NCBI RefSeq assembly: GCF_025567315.1
Contig: NZ_JAOQJE010000014.1
Coordinates: 11,815-75,814, forward strand
Direction of reading: 5' to 3'
Length of the DNA: 64,000 nucleotides
From: Agathobaculum ammoniilyticum
GTDB lineage: Bacteria > Bacillota > Clostridia > Oscillospirales > Butyricicoccaceae
Within the stretch, counting starts at the first letter, position 1. Each line of letters opens with the position of its first letter. Of the stretch, positions 15,598 through 24,537 are shown one piece after another. A program made the position numbers and the translations under genes. The notes beneath the pieces were generated by a model that was given only the letters and a program-made list of their open reading frames with translations, had not been told where the DNA came from and did no database searches.

Positions 15598-16473
15598 TCA
15601 GTTTCGGGCCTGTCCGTAAAACGCGACCGCCAGGGCCTGCGGGCCGGTATTCGTGATAACCGAGGGGCCGATCGGGCTGCGGCAGACCTGTTTGAAGCCG
15701 ATTTCCGTCAGCAGACGCTTTTCCAGCTCGTCGATGCGCTCCGCGGGTACATCACCGTACAGCAGGAGCGCGGTCTGCTTTTCCGGCTGCTGCACACGGC
15801 CGGACACCTTTTTAATCAGGCCCGACACCAGCGCCTTTTCCCCGCGCACCTTGTCGCATACCGTAACCGCGCCGCCGTACACATGGCTGATCGGCTTGAG
15901 CCCGAGCGCTTCCCCGACAAACGCCGCGCCGCCCGAAATGCGGCCCGACCGCTTGAGGTGCGCCAGGCTATACACGCCCAGATAAGCCTCCACCCGCTTG
16001 AGCCGGCTGCGCACCACGCCCGCGATCGCCTCAAAGCTGTCTCCCTGGTCGCGCAGGCGGGCGGCCAGCACGACGATATGCCCGTAAATATAGGTGTAGG
16101 TCGCGGAGTCGATGATCTCGATCCGCATGCCACTTCCATATTCCTCCTCAAACATCGAACGGGCGAGACAGGCGGCCTGACAGGTACCCGACCCTTTCCC
16201 GTTGATCAGAACGCCCAGCACATGAGTGCAGCCGCGTTCAAACGCGCGCCGGTAGGAATCCAGGAACTGCGCGGGCGTGACCATCGAGGTTGCCGGAACC
16301 TCACGGCTGGTTTGCAGCAGCTTCCAGTACTCCTCGGCGGTGATGTCGTAATACTCGCGGAACGCGCGCCCCTCATGCGTCAGCGTGATCGGGACGACCT
16401 CTATCCCATAGGCATCCACCTGCGCCTGCGGGATATCCGCGGAAGAATCGGTCAGAATGTGTATCTTTTCCAT
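15598..16473 (-). CDS. DegV family fatty-acid-binding protein
   Basis: 291 residues, standard DegV length. DegV/FakB proteins hold a fatty acid for phosphorylation by FakA or other uses. The fold signature is the N-terminal ILTDSSADIPQ, the TSMVTPAQFLDSYRRAFERG loop with the acid-binding Thr/Ser region, GSGTCQAACLARSMF and the C-terminal SVITNTGPQALAVAFYG. Ten bases behind trmL, in one operon. No fakA is in the window, so the partner is unknown. Confidence 0.9.
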   Translation of the reverse strand: MEKIHILTDSSADIPQAQVDAYGIEVVPITLTHEGRAFREYYDITAEEYWKLLQTSREVPATSMVTPAQFLDSYRRAFERGCTHVLGVLINGKGSGTCQAACLARSMFEEEYGSGMRIEIIDSATYTYIYGHIVVLAARLRDQGDSFEAIAGVVRSRLKRVEAYLGVYSLAHLKRSGRISGGAAFVGEALGLKPISHVYGGAVTVCDKVRGEKALVSGLIKKVSGRVQQPEKQTALLLYGDVPAERIDELEKRLLTEIGFKQVCRSPIGPSVITNTGPQALAVAFYGQARN

Positions 16474-16483
16474 AAACGCTCCC

Positions 16484-16969
16484 TCACTCCTGCGGGAAAG
16501 GCCCCGCCAGCCTCAGGTTTTCAAAGCCGGTCTGCCGCAGCGCCTCGAACACGATCACGGCGACCGAGTTGGACAGGTTTAGGCTTCGCGCGCCCTCGCG
16601 CATGGGAATGCGCACGCACCGCTCCGGATGCGCGACGAGCAGGCTTTCCGGCAGCCCCTTTGTCTCCTTGCCGAACAGCAGGTAATCCCCGTCCCGATAC
16701 GCCGCCTCGTGATAGGCGTGCGGCGCTTTGGTCGTGGCGTAAAAATAACGCCCGCCCGGGTTTCGGGCAAAGAACTCATCCAGGTTTTTATACATACGGA
16801 CGTCGAGCAGATGCCAGTAATCCAGGCCCGCACGCTTCATCCGCTTATCGTCAATCGCAAAGCCGAGCGGCTCGACCAGGTGCAGCACGCAGCCCGTCGC
16901 CGCGCAGGTGCGGGCGATGTTGCCCGTGTTCTGCGGGATCTCCGGCTCAACCAGAACAATATGCAGCAT
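16484..16969 (-). CDS. trmL: tRNA (cytidine/uridine-34-2'-O)-methyltransferase TrmL
   Basis: SPOUT methylase that adds a 2'-O-methyl group to wobble base 34 of leucine tRNAs. 161 residues. The trefoil-knot motifs are present: LVEPEIPQNTGNIARTCAAT at the start, LLFGKETKGLPE and VRIPMREGARSLNLSNSVAV near the end. Needs no other subunit. Transcribed from the promoter at 17002-17030 together with degV. Confidence 0.95.
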   Translation of the reverse strand: MLHIVLVEPEIPQNTGNIARTCAATGCVLHLVEPLGFAIDDKRMKRAGLDYWHLLDVRMYKNLDEFFARNPGGRYFYATTKAPHAYHEAAYRDGDYLLFGKETKGLPESLLVAHPERCVRIPMREGARSLNLSNSVAVIVFEALRQTGFENLRLAGPFPQE

Positions 16970-17001
16970 GGCACTCCCTCATAAAAACAAACTACTTTTT
17001 T

Positions 17002-17030
17002 ATTGTATGGGATGCACCGTTTTTTTTCAA
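17002..17030 (-). promoter_or_regulatory. Promoter of trmL-degV
   Basis: Minus-strand TTGAAA (17025-17030), 17 bases, TACAAT (17002-17007), about 25-30 bases ahead of trmL. Strong match. Confidence 0.75.
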
Positions 17031-17051
17031 GCAGTTTACCTGTTTTTCTGC

Positions 17052-17087
17052 AAAAATTATCCCCCGATCCGAAAGATCGGGGGATAA
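17052..17087 (-). terminator. Terminator of first sigma/anti-sigma operon
   Basis: Perfect 13-base stem TTATCCCCCGATC with its complement (17057-17069 / 17075-17087), five-base loop, and five T on the minus strand. Confidence 0.88.
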
Positions 17088-17096
17088 ACCGCCACG

Positions 17097-18035
17097 TTAT
17101 TCCATTTCCGCGTATACGCCGTAGAGATAGCCCTGCTCTTTGGCCTGCTCGTCGGTGAGTACCTCGCCGGTGGGCTGCGGGCCACTCTCATCGTCCGGAT
17201 ACCATACGCCCAGCTTGCCGGTGTGCAGCGTGAGCGTCTGGGTATCGCTCGTGCCGTCGGCAAAGGTGACGGTGACCGTCAGGGTCGCGCCGTCGAACTC
17301 GTCTATACGGGCGTGCCACGCGTCGCGCAGGTCGGTATCGTCCGCCATATCGACCGGCTGAGGCTCGCCCCAGAAGCCGTAGCTCACGTTCGCGTCATAG
17401 TCCGCGACAAAGCCGTTCTCCACGCGGTAGCTGGCGTCCACCCACCACCGTTTTTTTTCCGGTTCTGACTGCACCATGATATCGTCCGCATCCGCTGTGG
17501 GCGCATAGGTGCCCATCATGATCGCCTGTACGTCGGCCTCGTTGATTTCCAGCCGCTCGGTCCGGTACAGACCGCCCTTGTCAACCGACGCGCTGACCGT
17601 TTCGATATTGTCGCCCGTCACCCGGAACAGGCAACCGCTGAAAAAACCCTTGGTCGGGCTGTCCGCACCTCCGCCAGCGAAATCAAACGCAATCTTGCTG
17701 TCTTTCGGCGCGATAGTCTCGCCCGTGTCCGCGGCATAAGCCACGATGCCGAACGAGTTGGCCACCACTCCGGCGACCGCCTCGTCCGCGCTCTGCCCGC
17801 CCTGTATTCGCCACAGGGCCGAGCCGCCCAGAACCACGCCGAACGCACACGCCGCTGCCAAAATGCGTTTTACCATGCCGAAGCTGCGGCGCGGCGCCGG
17901 CGCCAGGTGCTGCGGCGCGGCCTGCCCCTCCCCGCGGCGCTCCTCACGCGCGGCCGCCAGGGTACGCTGCTTCAGCGCCTCCGGCGCTTTTATGCTTTTC
18001 ATCTGCTCCCATTCGTTCCGGTTGTTCTTCTTCAT
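17097..18035 (-). CDS. Membrane-anchored anti-sigma factor, probable
   Basis: 312 residues: a cytoplasmic N-terminal part of about 52 residues (MKSIKAPEALKQRTLAAARE), one membrane span (about 55-75, ILAAACAFGVVLGGSALW) and a large extracytoplasmic domain with beta-rich segments (ARIDEFDGATLTVTVTFADG). No zinc-binding HxxxCxxC is seen, so it is not a ZAS-type factor. Its start lies 92 bases inside the sigma gene, preceded by GGAGGG. Sigma-binding is inferred from this arrangement. Confidence 0.75.
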   Translation of the reverse strand: MKKNNRNEWEQMKSIKAPEALKQRTLAAAREERRGEGQAAPQHLAPAPRRSFGMVKRILAAACAFGVVLGGSALWRIQGGQSADEAVAGVVANSFGIVAYAADTGETIAPKDSKIAFDFAGGGADSPTKGFFSGCLFRVTGDNIETVSASVDKGGLYRTERLEINEADVQAIMMGTYAPTADADDIMVQSEPEKKRWWVDASYRVENGFVADYDANVSYGFWGEPQPVDMADDTDLRDAWHARIDEFDGATLTVTVTFADGTSDTQTLTLHTGKLGVWYPDDESGPQPTGEVLTDEQAKEQGYLYGVYAEME

Positions 18036-18522
18036 CGTCCATTCCCTCCAGATCCAGTTTGAGTTGTTTACGCGCCCGATGGAGCCGCGTGCGCACGGTT
18101 GCCGGCCTGCATCCGACCAGCGGCGCGATTTCTTCCGTCCTGTAGCCCTCTACATAGTGCAGGTGTATCACGGTCCGCAGTTCATCCGGCAGCCGCGCGA
18201 CCGCATGCCACAGGTCGGCCTGGTCGGTATCCTCCGGCGCAGCCGCGTCCGGCGCGGCTTCGAGCGGCGCGGTGCGGCGGAACCACGCCGAACGCCGCAG
18301 GTCGCTGCACCGGTTGAGCGTGACCCGAATCAGCCAGGCCTTCAAATGCTCCTCATCCCGAAAATCAGTCGTGTCGCGCAGCAGCCGGAGAAACACCTCC
18401 TGATAAACGTCCTCCGCATCCGCGCGGCTTCCCATGCGGCACAGCGCCAGCCGGTAAACGGCGTCGCCGCAGGCTTCCATCGCCTCGCACAGGAATGCGT
18501 CGGAGCGCAGCTTTGTTTGCAT
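17944..18522 (-). CDS. ECF-type sigma factor
   Basis: 192 residues with sigma region 2 (AEDVYQEVFLRLLRD, KAWLIRVTLNRCSDLRR) and region 4 (LPDELRTVIHLHYVEGYRTE, VGCRPATVRTRLHRARKQLK), and no regions 1.2 or 3: an extracytoplasmic-function sigma. The tail (EGMDDEEEQPERMG) is acidic and overlaps the downstream anti-sigma gene. Its regulon is unknown. A TATAAT at about 18582-18587 precedes the gene but without a clear -35. Confidence 0.92.
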   Translation of the reverse strand: MQTKLRSDAFLCEAMEACGDAVYRLALCRMGSRADAEDVYQEVFLRLLRDTTDFRDEEHLKAWLIRVTLNRCSDLRRSAWFRRTAPLEAAPDAAAPEDTDQADLWHAVARLPDELRTVIHLHYVEGYRTEEIAPLVGCRPATVRTRLHRARKQLKLDLEGMDDEEEQPERMGADEKHKSAGGAEAAYPGGRA

Positions 18523-18596
18523 GGCGTCCTCTCCTCCTTTCTGTAAACAACACGTCCCCAGGCAGGGAATTGTTCTCTACCATTATAACAGATTTC

Positions 18597-18630
18597 AAAA
18601 AAAGACGGGATGGCAAATCCATCCCGTCTT
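18597..18630 (-). terminator. Terminator of the rimP-ribF operon
   Basis: Perfect 12-base stem AAGACGGGATGG (18602-18613 with 18619-18630), five-base loop, and seven T on the minus strand. Closes the long nusA-infB operon after ribF. Confidence 0.9.
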
Positions 18631-18687
18631 TTCCACCCGCCGCGCGGCGGGCAATTTTATGCCATGCTTCCGTCTCCTGGCGCCCGC

Positions 18688-19593
18688 TTATTCCGCGAAG
18701 TAGGCGCGCGTCTGCCGCACATTCTCCTCGATCGCCGCGCGCAGCTCTTCCGCCGACGCAAACTGCTTTTCCGGCCGCAGGAACTTATGCAGCTCGACAT
18801 GGATCATCCGGCCGTACAGGTCGCCCGCGAAATCCAGCAGGTGCGGCTCGATGGTCGGCGTACCGCTATCCAGGAACGTGGGCTTGACGCCGATATTGGT
18901 CGCCGCGATGTGGCTTTCCCCGCCCACCAGCACGCGCGTCGCATAAACGCCGTACGGCGGCAGCGCCATCTCGCCCGGCAGACGCAGGTTAACGGTCGGC
19001 ACGCCCAACACGCTCGTCCCCACCTTGCGACCATGCTCGACCACGCCGGTCACTGTATACGGATGGCCAAGGAAACGCGCGGCCGTTTCCATATCGCCCT
19101 GGGAAATGAGCTGACGGATATAGGTGGAGGACACCACGATCCCGTCCATCTTGACATCGTCGACGCAGTCGTAGCCGATGCCGGCCTTTTCACATTCCTC
19201 CGCCATACCGGCGGCGTTGCCCCGCCCCTTATAACCAAAGCGGTTGTTCCGGCCGGAAATGATCCAAGCCGCGTGGAACTGCTCGATCAGCACCTTATGG
19301 ATAAAGTCGCGCCAGTCCATATGCTGCATCTTCTCGTCAAAATGAATGAAGATTACCTCGTCCACGCCGCCGAGCTTTTTGATCTCCTCCCGCCGGTAAG
19401 CGTCCGCCGTGATCAGCGGCACCTGGCGCCCCAGCACAACCGAATCCGGATGGACGTCGAACGTGCATACCGCGCTCACGCCGCCGATCTGTCTGGCGCG
19501 CTCCACCGCGCGCTCCATCAACGCCCGATGCCCCAGATGCACCCCGTCGAAATAACCCAGCGCGATCGCGCGCGGCTTTTGAAATTCTTGCAT
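18688..19593 (-). CDS. ribF: Bifunctional riboflavin kinase/FAD synthetase
   Basis: Makes FMN from riboflavin, then FAD. 301 residues, two domains. The adenylyltransferase half has ALGYFDGVHLGHRALM and FHAAWIISGRNNRFGYKG. The kinase half has VEHGRKVGTSVLGVPTVNLR, PYGVYATRV and the FLRPEKQFASAEELRAAI tail. Last gene of the operon, 45 bases behind truB, as in many Firmicutes. Confidence 0.97.
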   Translation of the reverse strand: MQEFQKPRAIALGYFDGVHLGHRALMERAVERARQIGGVSAVCTFDVHPDSVVLGRQVPLITADAYRREEIKKLGGVDEVIFIHFDEKMQHMDWRDFIHKVLIEQFHAAWIISGRNNRFGYKGRGNAAGMAEECEKAGIGYDCVDDVKMDGIVVSSTYIRQLISQGDMETAARFLGHPYTVTGVVEHGRKVGTSVLGVPTVNLRLPGEMALPPYGVYATRVLVGGESHIAATNIGVKPTFLDSGTPTIEPHLLDFAGDLYGRMIHVELHKFLRPEKQFASAEELRAAIEENVRQTRAYFAE

Positions 19594-19638
19594 GGGAAAC
19601 CCTCCCTGAAAAAGCGGCCGCTGCCGGCCCGCGTTTTT

Positions 19639-20556
19639 TCATCCAAAATTTTTATAGACAAACAGGCCCAGCCCGCCTTTATCGAGTGTCCTTACCTGGC
19701 CGAGCATCAAAAAACGCGCCCCGTGGTACACGCGGCACAGCGCGCCCGCTGTTTCGGGCATCCCCTGCGCCATGCGCGGGAATACCACCGCGCCGCGCGC
19801 GATGCGTTCCGCGCCCTCGCCCGTCAGCCGCACAGCCGGATGCAGGGGGAACAGGCTGTCGGTCGGTAGCAAAAGCGTTTGCGCCGCACCATTCGCCGCC
19901 GCGCGCTCGACCTGGCTGAAGCCGCGGCACTCCCGCAGCGTATAGGCGCCCGATCGGGTGCGCGTCAGGCTGTGCATGACCGCCAGCGTACCAAGCGCTT
20001 CGCCCAGGTCGTTGATGAGCGTGCGCACATAAGTACCCTTGCTGACCGTCAGCCGCAGCATGCCCTTCTGGGCGTGCTCGTCAAACTCCAGCAGATCGAT
20101 CGCGTGGACGGTGATGTCGCGCGCCGGACGCTCGACCGCCTTCCCCCTGCGGGCCAGGTCATACAGCTTCTGCCCGTTCACCTTGACCGCCGAATACATG
20201 GGCGGCACCTGCTTCTGCGACCCAAGGAAGCGGCCTGCCGCCTGCTCGACCGCATCCCGTGCGGCGCAGCGGCCGCTGACCTGCAGCGTCCCGCCGGTCA
20301 CATCCTGCGTGTCCGTATTATAGCCGAGCGTAAAGCCCGCGATATATTCCTTATCCTGCGCGGCCGCGAAATCCGCCGCCCTAGTCGCACCGCCGACAAA
20401 TACCGGCAGCACGCCGGTCGCCAGTGGGTCGAGCGTGCCGCCGTGGCCGATCCTGCGCGTGTGCAGGATGCCGCGCAGCTTGGCCACCACGTCGTGCGAG
20501 GTAAAGCCCTGCGGCTTATCCATCAGCAGGATGCCGTTCAGCTCACTGTTTGGCAT
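19639..20556 (-). CDS. truB: tRNA pseudouridine(55) synthase
   Basis: Converts U55 of the tRNA T-loop to pseudouridine. 305 residues. Catalytic Asp in GHGGTLDPLATGVLPV; also MDKPQGFTSHDVV at the start, EYIAGFTLGYNTDTQD, and the C-terminal PUA-type part. Overlaps the end of nrnA by 14 bases. No other TruB-like gene in the window. Confidence 0.97.
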   Translation of the reverse strand: MPNSELNGILLMDKPQGFTSHDVVAKLRGILHTRRIGHGGTLDPLATGVLPVFVGGATRAADFAAAQDKEYIAGFTLGYNTDTQDVTGGTLQVSGRCAARDAVEQAAGRFLGSQKQVPPMYSAVKVNGQKLYDLARRGKAVERPARDITVHAIDLLEFDEHAQKGMLRLTVSKGTYVRTLINDLGEALGTLAVMHSLTRTRSGAYTLRECRGFSQVERAAANGAAQTLLLPTDSLFPLHPAVRLTGEGAERIARGAVVFPRMAQGMPETAGALCRVYHGARFLMLGQVRTLDKGGLGLFVYKNFG

Positions 20557-21502
20557 GGAACTGCTCCCTCGCGGCGGTCAGGATGGCGGCTTTCGCCTCC
20601 TCCATTCCACAGTCCAAGCTTGCGCCGGCCGCGCGGATGTGGCCGCCGCCGCCGCACTTTTTGCAGATCGCTGCGGCGTCCATCTCCTTGGTCGTGCGGA
20701 CGGACACCTTGACCGTCCCGTCTCGGTTTTCAGTCAGTGTAATGCCGATCTGCACGCCCTCAATCTGCCGCGTGAGCGAAGCAATCGAATCCAGGTCGTC
20801 CATATCCGCGCCCGTGCGGTCGATATCCGTGCGCCACAGCAGCGCAACCGCGACCGCGCCGTCCTCAAAGAACTCCATCGTGTCGAACACGATGCGCTCC
20901 ATCTGGAAGCGCGGCATGGATTTGGTCTCAAACAGCACACGGTTGATCTCACCCCCATCGATCCCCGCAGTCAGGCAAGCCGCCGCTACCGCATGGGTAT
21001 GCGCGGTCGTGTTGGAAAACTTGAAGCAGCCTGTATCCGTGGACACGCCGATGTAGATGCATTCCGCGATATCCCTGGTGAACCGCACGCCCAGCGCGGC
21101 CAGCACATCATACAGCACCTCGGCGCAGCCGCCCGCGTCCGGACGGATCAGGTTTTTGGCGCCAAAGCCCGAATTCGAGCGGTGATGGTCGATCACCAGA
21201 TCGACCTTTCCCTTATACTGCTCCGCCGTATCCGGAAACAGCTTTTCCTCCGCGATATCGACGGATACAATATACGCAAAGTTAAAATCGCTCGTCGGAT
21301 AACAAGGTATAATCAGCGGTGCATACCGCTTGGTGATCTCCGGATTCTCCAGAATATACGCGGTCTTGCCGAGCTGCCGCAGCCCGCGGCACAGCGCCCC
21401 CGCGCAACCGGCGGTATCGCCGTCCGGGCGGCGGTGCGTCAGGATCAGGATGTTGTCCGCGCCCTGCAGCGCCGCGGCGGCGCCCGCAACGTCCACGGTC
21501 AT
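20543..21502 (-). CDS. nrnA: Oligoribonuclease/pAp phosphatase NrnA (DHH family)
   Basis: Degrades short RNA and 3'-phosphoadenosine-5'-phosphate. 319 residues with the DHH metal motifs: ILILTHRRPDGDTAGCAGAL, SVDIAEEKLFPD and VDLVIDHHRSNSGFG, then the DHHA1 substrate domain ending CGGGGHIRAAGASL. Starts four bases inside rbfA (ATGA). Position between rbfA and truB is typical. Confidence 0.95.
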   Translation of the reverse strand: MTVDVAGAAAALQGADNILILTHRRPDGDTAGCAGALCRGLRQLGKTAYILENPEITKRYAPLIIPCYPTSDFNFAYIVSVDIAEEKLFPDTAEQYKGKVDLVIDHHRSNSGFGAKNLIRPDAGGCAEVLYDVLAALGVRFTRDIAECIYIGVSTDTGCFKFSNTTAHTHAVAAACLTAGIDGGEINRVLFETKSMPRFQMERIVFDTMEFFEDGAVAVALLWRTDIDRTGADMDDLDSIASLTRQIEGVQIGITLTENRDGTVKVSVRTTKEMDAAAICKKCGGGGHIRAAGASLDCGMEEAKAAILTAAREQFHAKQ

Positions 21503-21870
21503 GCGCGGTCCTCCTCCCCGAGCTTGCCCTCGCTTTTCAGCTCGTGCAGCAATTCCGAGATATGCGCGCCATGCGTGATCGAGTTGTCCAGTTCAAACAC
21601 CAGCTCGGGCGCGTAACGGAGCTGTACCTTATGCCCAACCTCGCGCCGCAGCCAACCCGCAGCGGATTTCAGGCCTTTCATGACCTCTTTCGCCTGCTGC
21701 TCGCTGCCAAGCACGGAAATAAAGCACTTGGCATAGCGCAGGTCGTTTGTGACCTCACAGTGTACGACCGAAACCAGCCCGTTCTGCACCCGCGGGTCCT
21801 TGACCGAGCGAATCGCCTCGGCCAGCGCCTTGCGCACCTCTTCCGAAATGCGGTCGATTCGTGTAGACAT
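21499..21870 (-). CDS. rbfA: Ribosome-binding factor A
   Basis: Binds the 30S subunit during late 16S maturation and cold adaptation. 123 residues, one KH-like domain: TRIDRISEEVRKALAEAI, VKDPRVQNGLVSVV, YAKCFISVLGSEQ, LRYAPELVFELDNSI. The ATG at 21870 is used because AAAGGAGG stands before it; the frame continues upstream to 21960 but without homology. Follows infB. Confidence 0.95.
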   Translation of the reverse strand: MSTRIDRISEEVRKALAEAIRSVKDPRVQNGLVSVVHCEVTNDLRYAKCFISVLGSEQQAKEVMKGLKSAAGWLRREVGHKVQLRYAPELVFELDNSITHGAHISELLHELKSEGKLGEEDRA

Positions 21871-21978
21871 GGTGTAACGTCCTCCTTTGCCTGAGGATGA
21901 ATGGAAAAATGGCGCGCGGAAAATGAAGCTGCCCCTTACGGCTTCGGCTCCATTCTCCATCGTCCCTTTTCAATTATC

Positions 21979-24342
21979 TTACGGTTTGACCTCTTCCATG
22001 ACGAAGCATTCAATTACGTCATTTTCCTTGATGTCGTTATAGTTTTCGATGCTCATGCCGCATTCATACCCGGAAGCAACTTCCTTGACGTCGTCCTTGA
22101 AGCGCTTGAGGGTGTTCAGATGGCCCTCGTGGAATACGATGCCGTCACGCACCACACGCACCTCAGCGTTGCGCTGGATCTTGCCATCCTGCACATAGCA
22201 GCCCGCAACAGCGCCCGCGCCCGTAATCTTGAACACCTGGCGCACCTCGGCATGGCCGAGCACGACTTCCTTGAACTTGGGTTCGAGCATGCCCTTCATG
22301 GCCTGCTCCATCTCCTCGATCGCGTCGTAAATAACGCGGTACATGCGCATATCCACGCCCTGCTGCGCGGCGGAATCGGTTGCCGTGCGATCCGGACGCA
22401 CGTTGAAGCCGACGATGATCGCGCCGGACGCCGCGGCCAGCATCACGTCGGACTCGTTGATCGCGCCGACCGCGCCGTGGATAACCTTGACGCGGACCTC
22501 GTCGTTCGACAGCTTCTCCAGCGACGAGCGGATCGCCTCGACCGAGCCCTGCACGTCAGCCTTGACGATGATGTTCAGCTCCTTCATCTCGCCCTCCTGG
22601 ATGGAGGCGAACAGGTTGTCGAGCGTGACCTTATGGAACTGCTTGTTGCGTTCTTCCTTTTCCTTATCCTTACGCTGCTCGACCAACTCACGCGCCATCT
22701 TCTCGTCGTCCACCGCATCGAAGATATCACCCGCGCCCGGCACCTCGGCCAGACCGATGATCTCGACCGGCACGGACGGGCCGGCCTCCTGAATCCGCTT
22801 CCCGTCGTCGTTGGTCATGGCGCGCACACGGCCGACCGCCTTACCCGCGATGACCGTATCGCCCGTGTGCAACGTGCCGTTCTGTACAAGCAACGTTGCG
22901 ACCGGACCGCGGCCCTTGTCGAGCTTGGCTTCGATGACCGTGCCGTGCGCTTTGCGGTTGGGGTTGGCCTTGAGATCCGCGACCTCCGCGGTCAGAAGCA
23001 CCATCTCGAGCAGGTTCTCGATGCCCTGGCCGAACTTGGCCGAAATATTGCACACGATCGTATCGCCGCCCCACTCCTCAGGTACGATCTCATATTCGGT
23101 GAGCTGCTGGAGTACACGGTCCGGATTGGCGCCCTGCTTATCGATCTTGTTGACCGCCACGATGATCGGCACATTCGCCGCCTTGGCGTGGTTGATCGCC
23201 TCGATGGTCTGCGGCATCACGCCGTCGTCCGCCGCCACGACCAGAATGGCGATATCGGTTACCTGCGCGCCGCGGGCGCGCATGGAGGTGAACGCCGCGT
23301 GGCCCGGGGTGTCCAGGAAGGTGATCGGCTTGCCGTCCACCGCGACACGGTACGCGCCGATATGCTGGGTGATGCCGCCGGCCTCGCCCTCAGTCACCTT
23401 GGTCTTGCGGATGGCGTCGAGCAGCGAGGTCTTGCCGTGGTCAACGTGACCCATCACGACCACAACCGGATCGCGCGGCACGAGATCCTCCTCGCGGTCC
23501 TCGCTCTCGTCAAACAGTCGCTCCTCGATGGTAATATGGACCTCTTTTTCGACCTTGCAGCCCATTTCCTCCGCCACGATCGCCGCGGTGTCAAAGTCGA
23601 TAATCTCCGAAATAGATGCCATCACGCCCAGCTTGATCAGACCCTTGATTACATCCGCCGCGGTGCGCTTCATGCGGCTGGCCAGCTCGCCGACCGAGAT
23701 CTCATCCGGTATCATAACCTTGACCGGTATCTTCTTGAGAGCCGCCATCTGCTGCTGGCGCTGGAGGCGCTTCATCTTCTCCTGCTCCTCCTGCCGGCGC
23801 TTATTGCCGAACGGCTTGGCGCGCTGGTCAGCCTTTTTGGTCAGCTTCTGCTTCTTCTGGCCGCGGGACTCCATACGCTCCGCCTTGGCATCCACCAGCT
23901 TGTCGATACGCTCGTCATATTTATCCAGGTTGACGTCTCCCGCGCCGCGGGTATCGATGCGGTGTACCTGCTTGACCTTGGTCGAAGCAGCGGGCGCGGC
24001 CTTGCTTTCCTCTTTCTTTCCTGCCTCCGGCTTGGCAGACACCGGCTGCTGGGCTGCCTGCGGCTGTCTGGCGAGCTTCTCCTCCGCTTTCGGCCGGTCG
24101 CCGGACGGGGCTGCGGCGGTCTGCCGCGCCGCCATCTGCGCGTTCAGGGTCTCCTCCATGTTGTTTACCTGATGGTGCTGCGTCATATACTCGAAAATGA
24201 CGGACAGCTCCTGATCGCTCAGCACCTGCATATGGTTTTTCGGGGTGGTGCAGTATTGGGTCAGGATCTCGGTAATCTCCTTTGTGGCGGCGCCAAAATC
24301 CTTTGCAACCTCATGCACCCGATATTTATTCTCTATTGCCAT
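21979..24342 (-). CDS. infB: Translation initiation factor IF-2
   Basis: GTPase that brings initiator tRNA to the ribosome. About 787 residues. N-domain with KYRVHEVAKDFG, then a variable Lys/Ala/Gln-rich linker (about 60-190), KIPVKVMIPDEISVGELASR, the G domain (VVVMGHVDHGKTSLLDAI, FLDTPGHAAF, NKIDKQGANPD), then domains II, III and IV with RGPVATLLVQNG and VKADVQGSVEAI. The start is the ATG at 24342, which has AGGAGG eight bases ahead; a TTG two codons earlier is less likely. Confidence 0.98.
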   Translation of the reverse strand: MAIENKYRVHEVAKDFGAATKEITEILTQYCTTPKNHMQVLSDQELSVIFEYMTQHHQVNNMEETLNAQMAARQTAAAPSGDRPKAEEKLARQPQAAQQPVSAKPEAGKKEESKAAPAASTKVKQVHRIDTRGAGDVNLDKYDERIDKLVDAKAERMESRGQKKQKLTKKADQRAKPFGNKRRQEEQEKMKRLQRQQQMAALKKIPVKVMIPDEISVGELASRMKRTAADVIKGLIKLGVMASISEIIDFDTAAIVAEEMGCKVEKEVHITIEERLFDESEDREEDLVPRDPVVVVMGHVDHGKTSLLDAIRKTKVTEGEAGGITQHIGAYRVAVDGKPITFLDTPGHAAFTSMRARGAQVTDIAILVVAADDGVMPQTIEAINHAKAANVPIIVAVNKIDKQGANPDRVLQQLTEYEIVPEEWGGDTIVCNISAKFGQGIENLLEMVLLTAEVADLKANPNRKAHGTVIEAKLDKGRGPVATLLVQNGTLHTGDTVIAGKAVGRVRAMTNDDGKRIQEAGPSVPVEIIGLAEVPGAGDIFDAVDDEKMARELVEQRKDKEKEERNKQFHKVTLDNLFASIQEGEMKELNIIVKADVQGSVEAIRSSLEKLSNDEVRVKVIHGAVGAINESDVMLAAASGAIIVGFNVRPDRTATDSAAQQGVDMRMYRVIYDAIEEMEQAMKGMLEPKFKEVVLGHAEVRQVFKITGAGAVAGCYVQDGKIQRNAEVRVVRDGIVFHEGHLNTLKRFKDDVKEVASGYECGMSIENYNDIKENDVIECFVMEEVKP

Positions 24343-24370
24343 GGGCAACTCCTCCTAAAAGAAATTTCGG

Positions 24371-24535
24371 TTGAAAACACGTTTTCAATCGAGTAAGATG
24401 TGCCGCGCATGGCGCGAACACCTCTTATGCGCTGTTTTACGCGCCGCCACACGGCACACAAAACAGCTTTCTGATATCAAAATCGTGATACAGGCTCCCG
24501 ATTTTGATGGCAAACGCCGCTTTGCGGGGGTTGCC
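24371..24535 (-). repeat. Chain of hairpins between ylxQ and infB
   Basis: Starting two bases after the ylxQ stop, in transcript order: GGCAA..TTGCC (24509-24535, two mismatches), ATCAAAATCG/CGATTTTGAT (24476-24508, perfect ten bases), GCTGTTTT/AAAACAGC (24431-24467), a CGCGC-ATG-GCGCG hairpin near 24403-24415, and TTGAAAAC/GTTTTCAA (24371-24388). The ATCAAAA..TTTTGAT arms repeat those of the chains at 30201 and 36687. It forms the spacer ahead of infB. Confidence 0.6.
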
Positions 24536-24537
24536 TA

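Noticed and set aside
21901..24396. An 831-codon open frame on the plus strand over infB
   Set aside because: Antisense shadow of infB, no family motif and no ribosome site.
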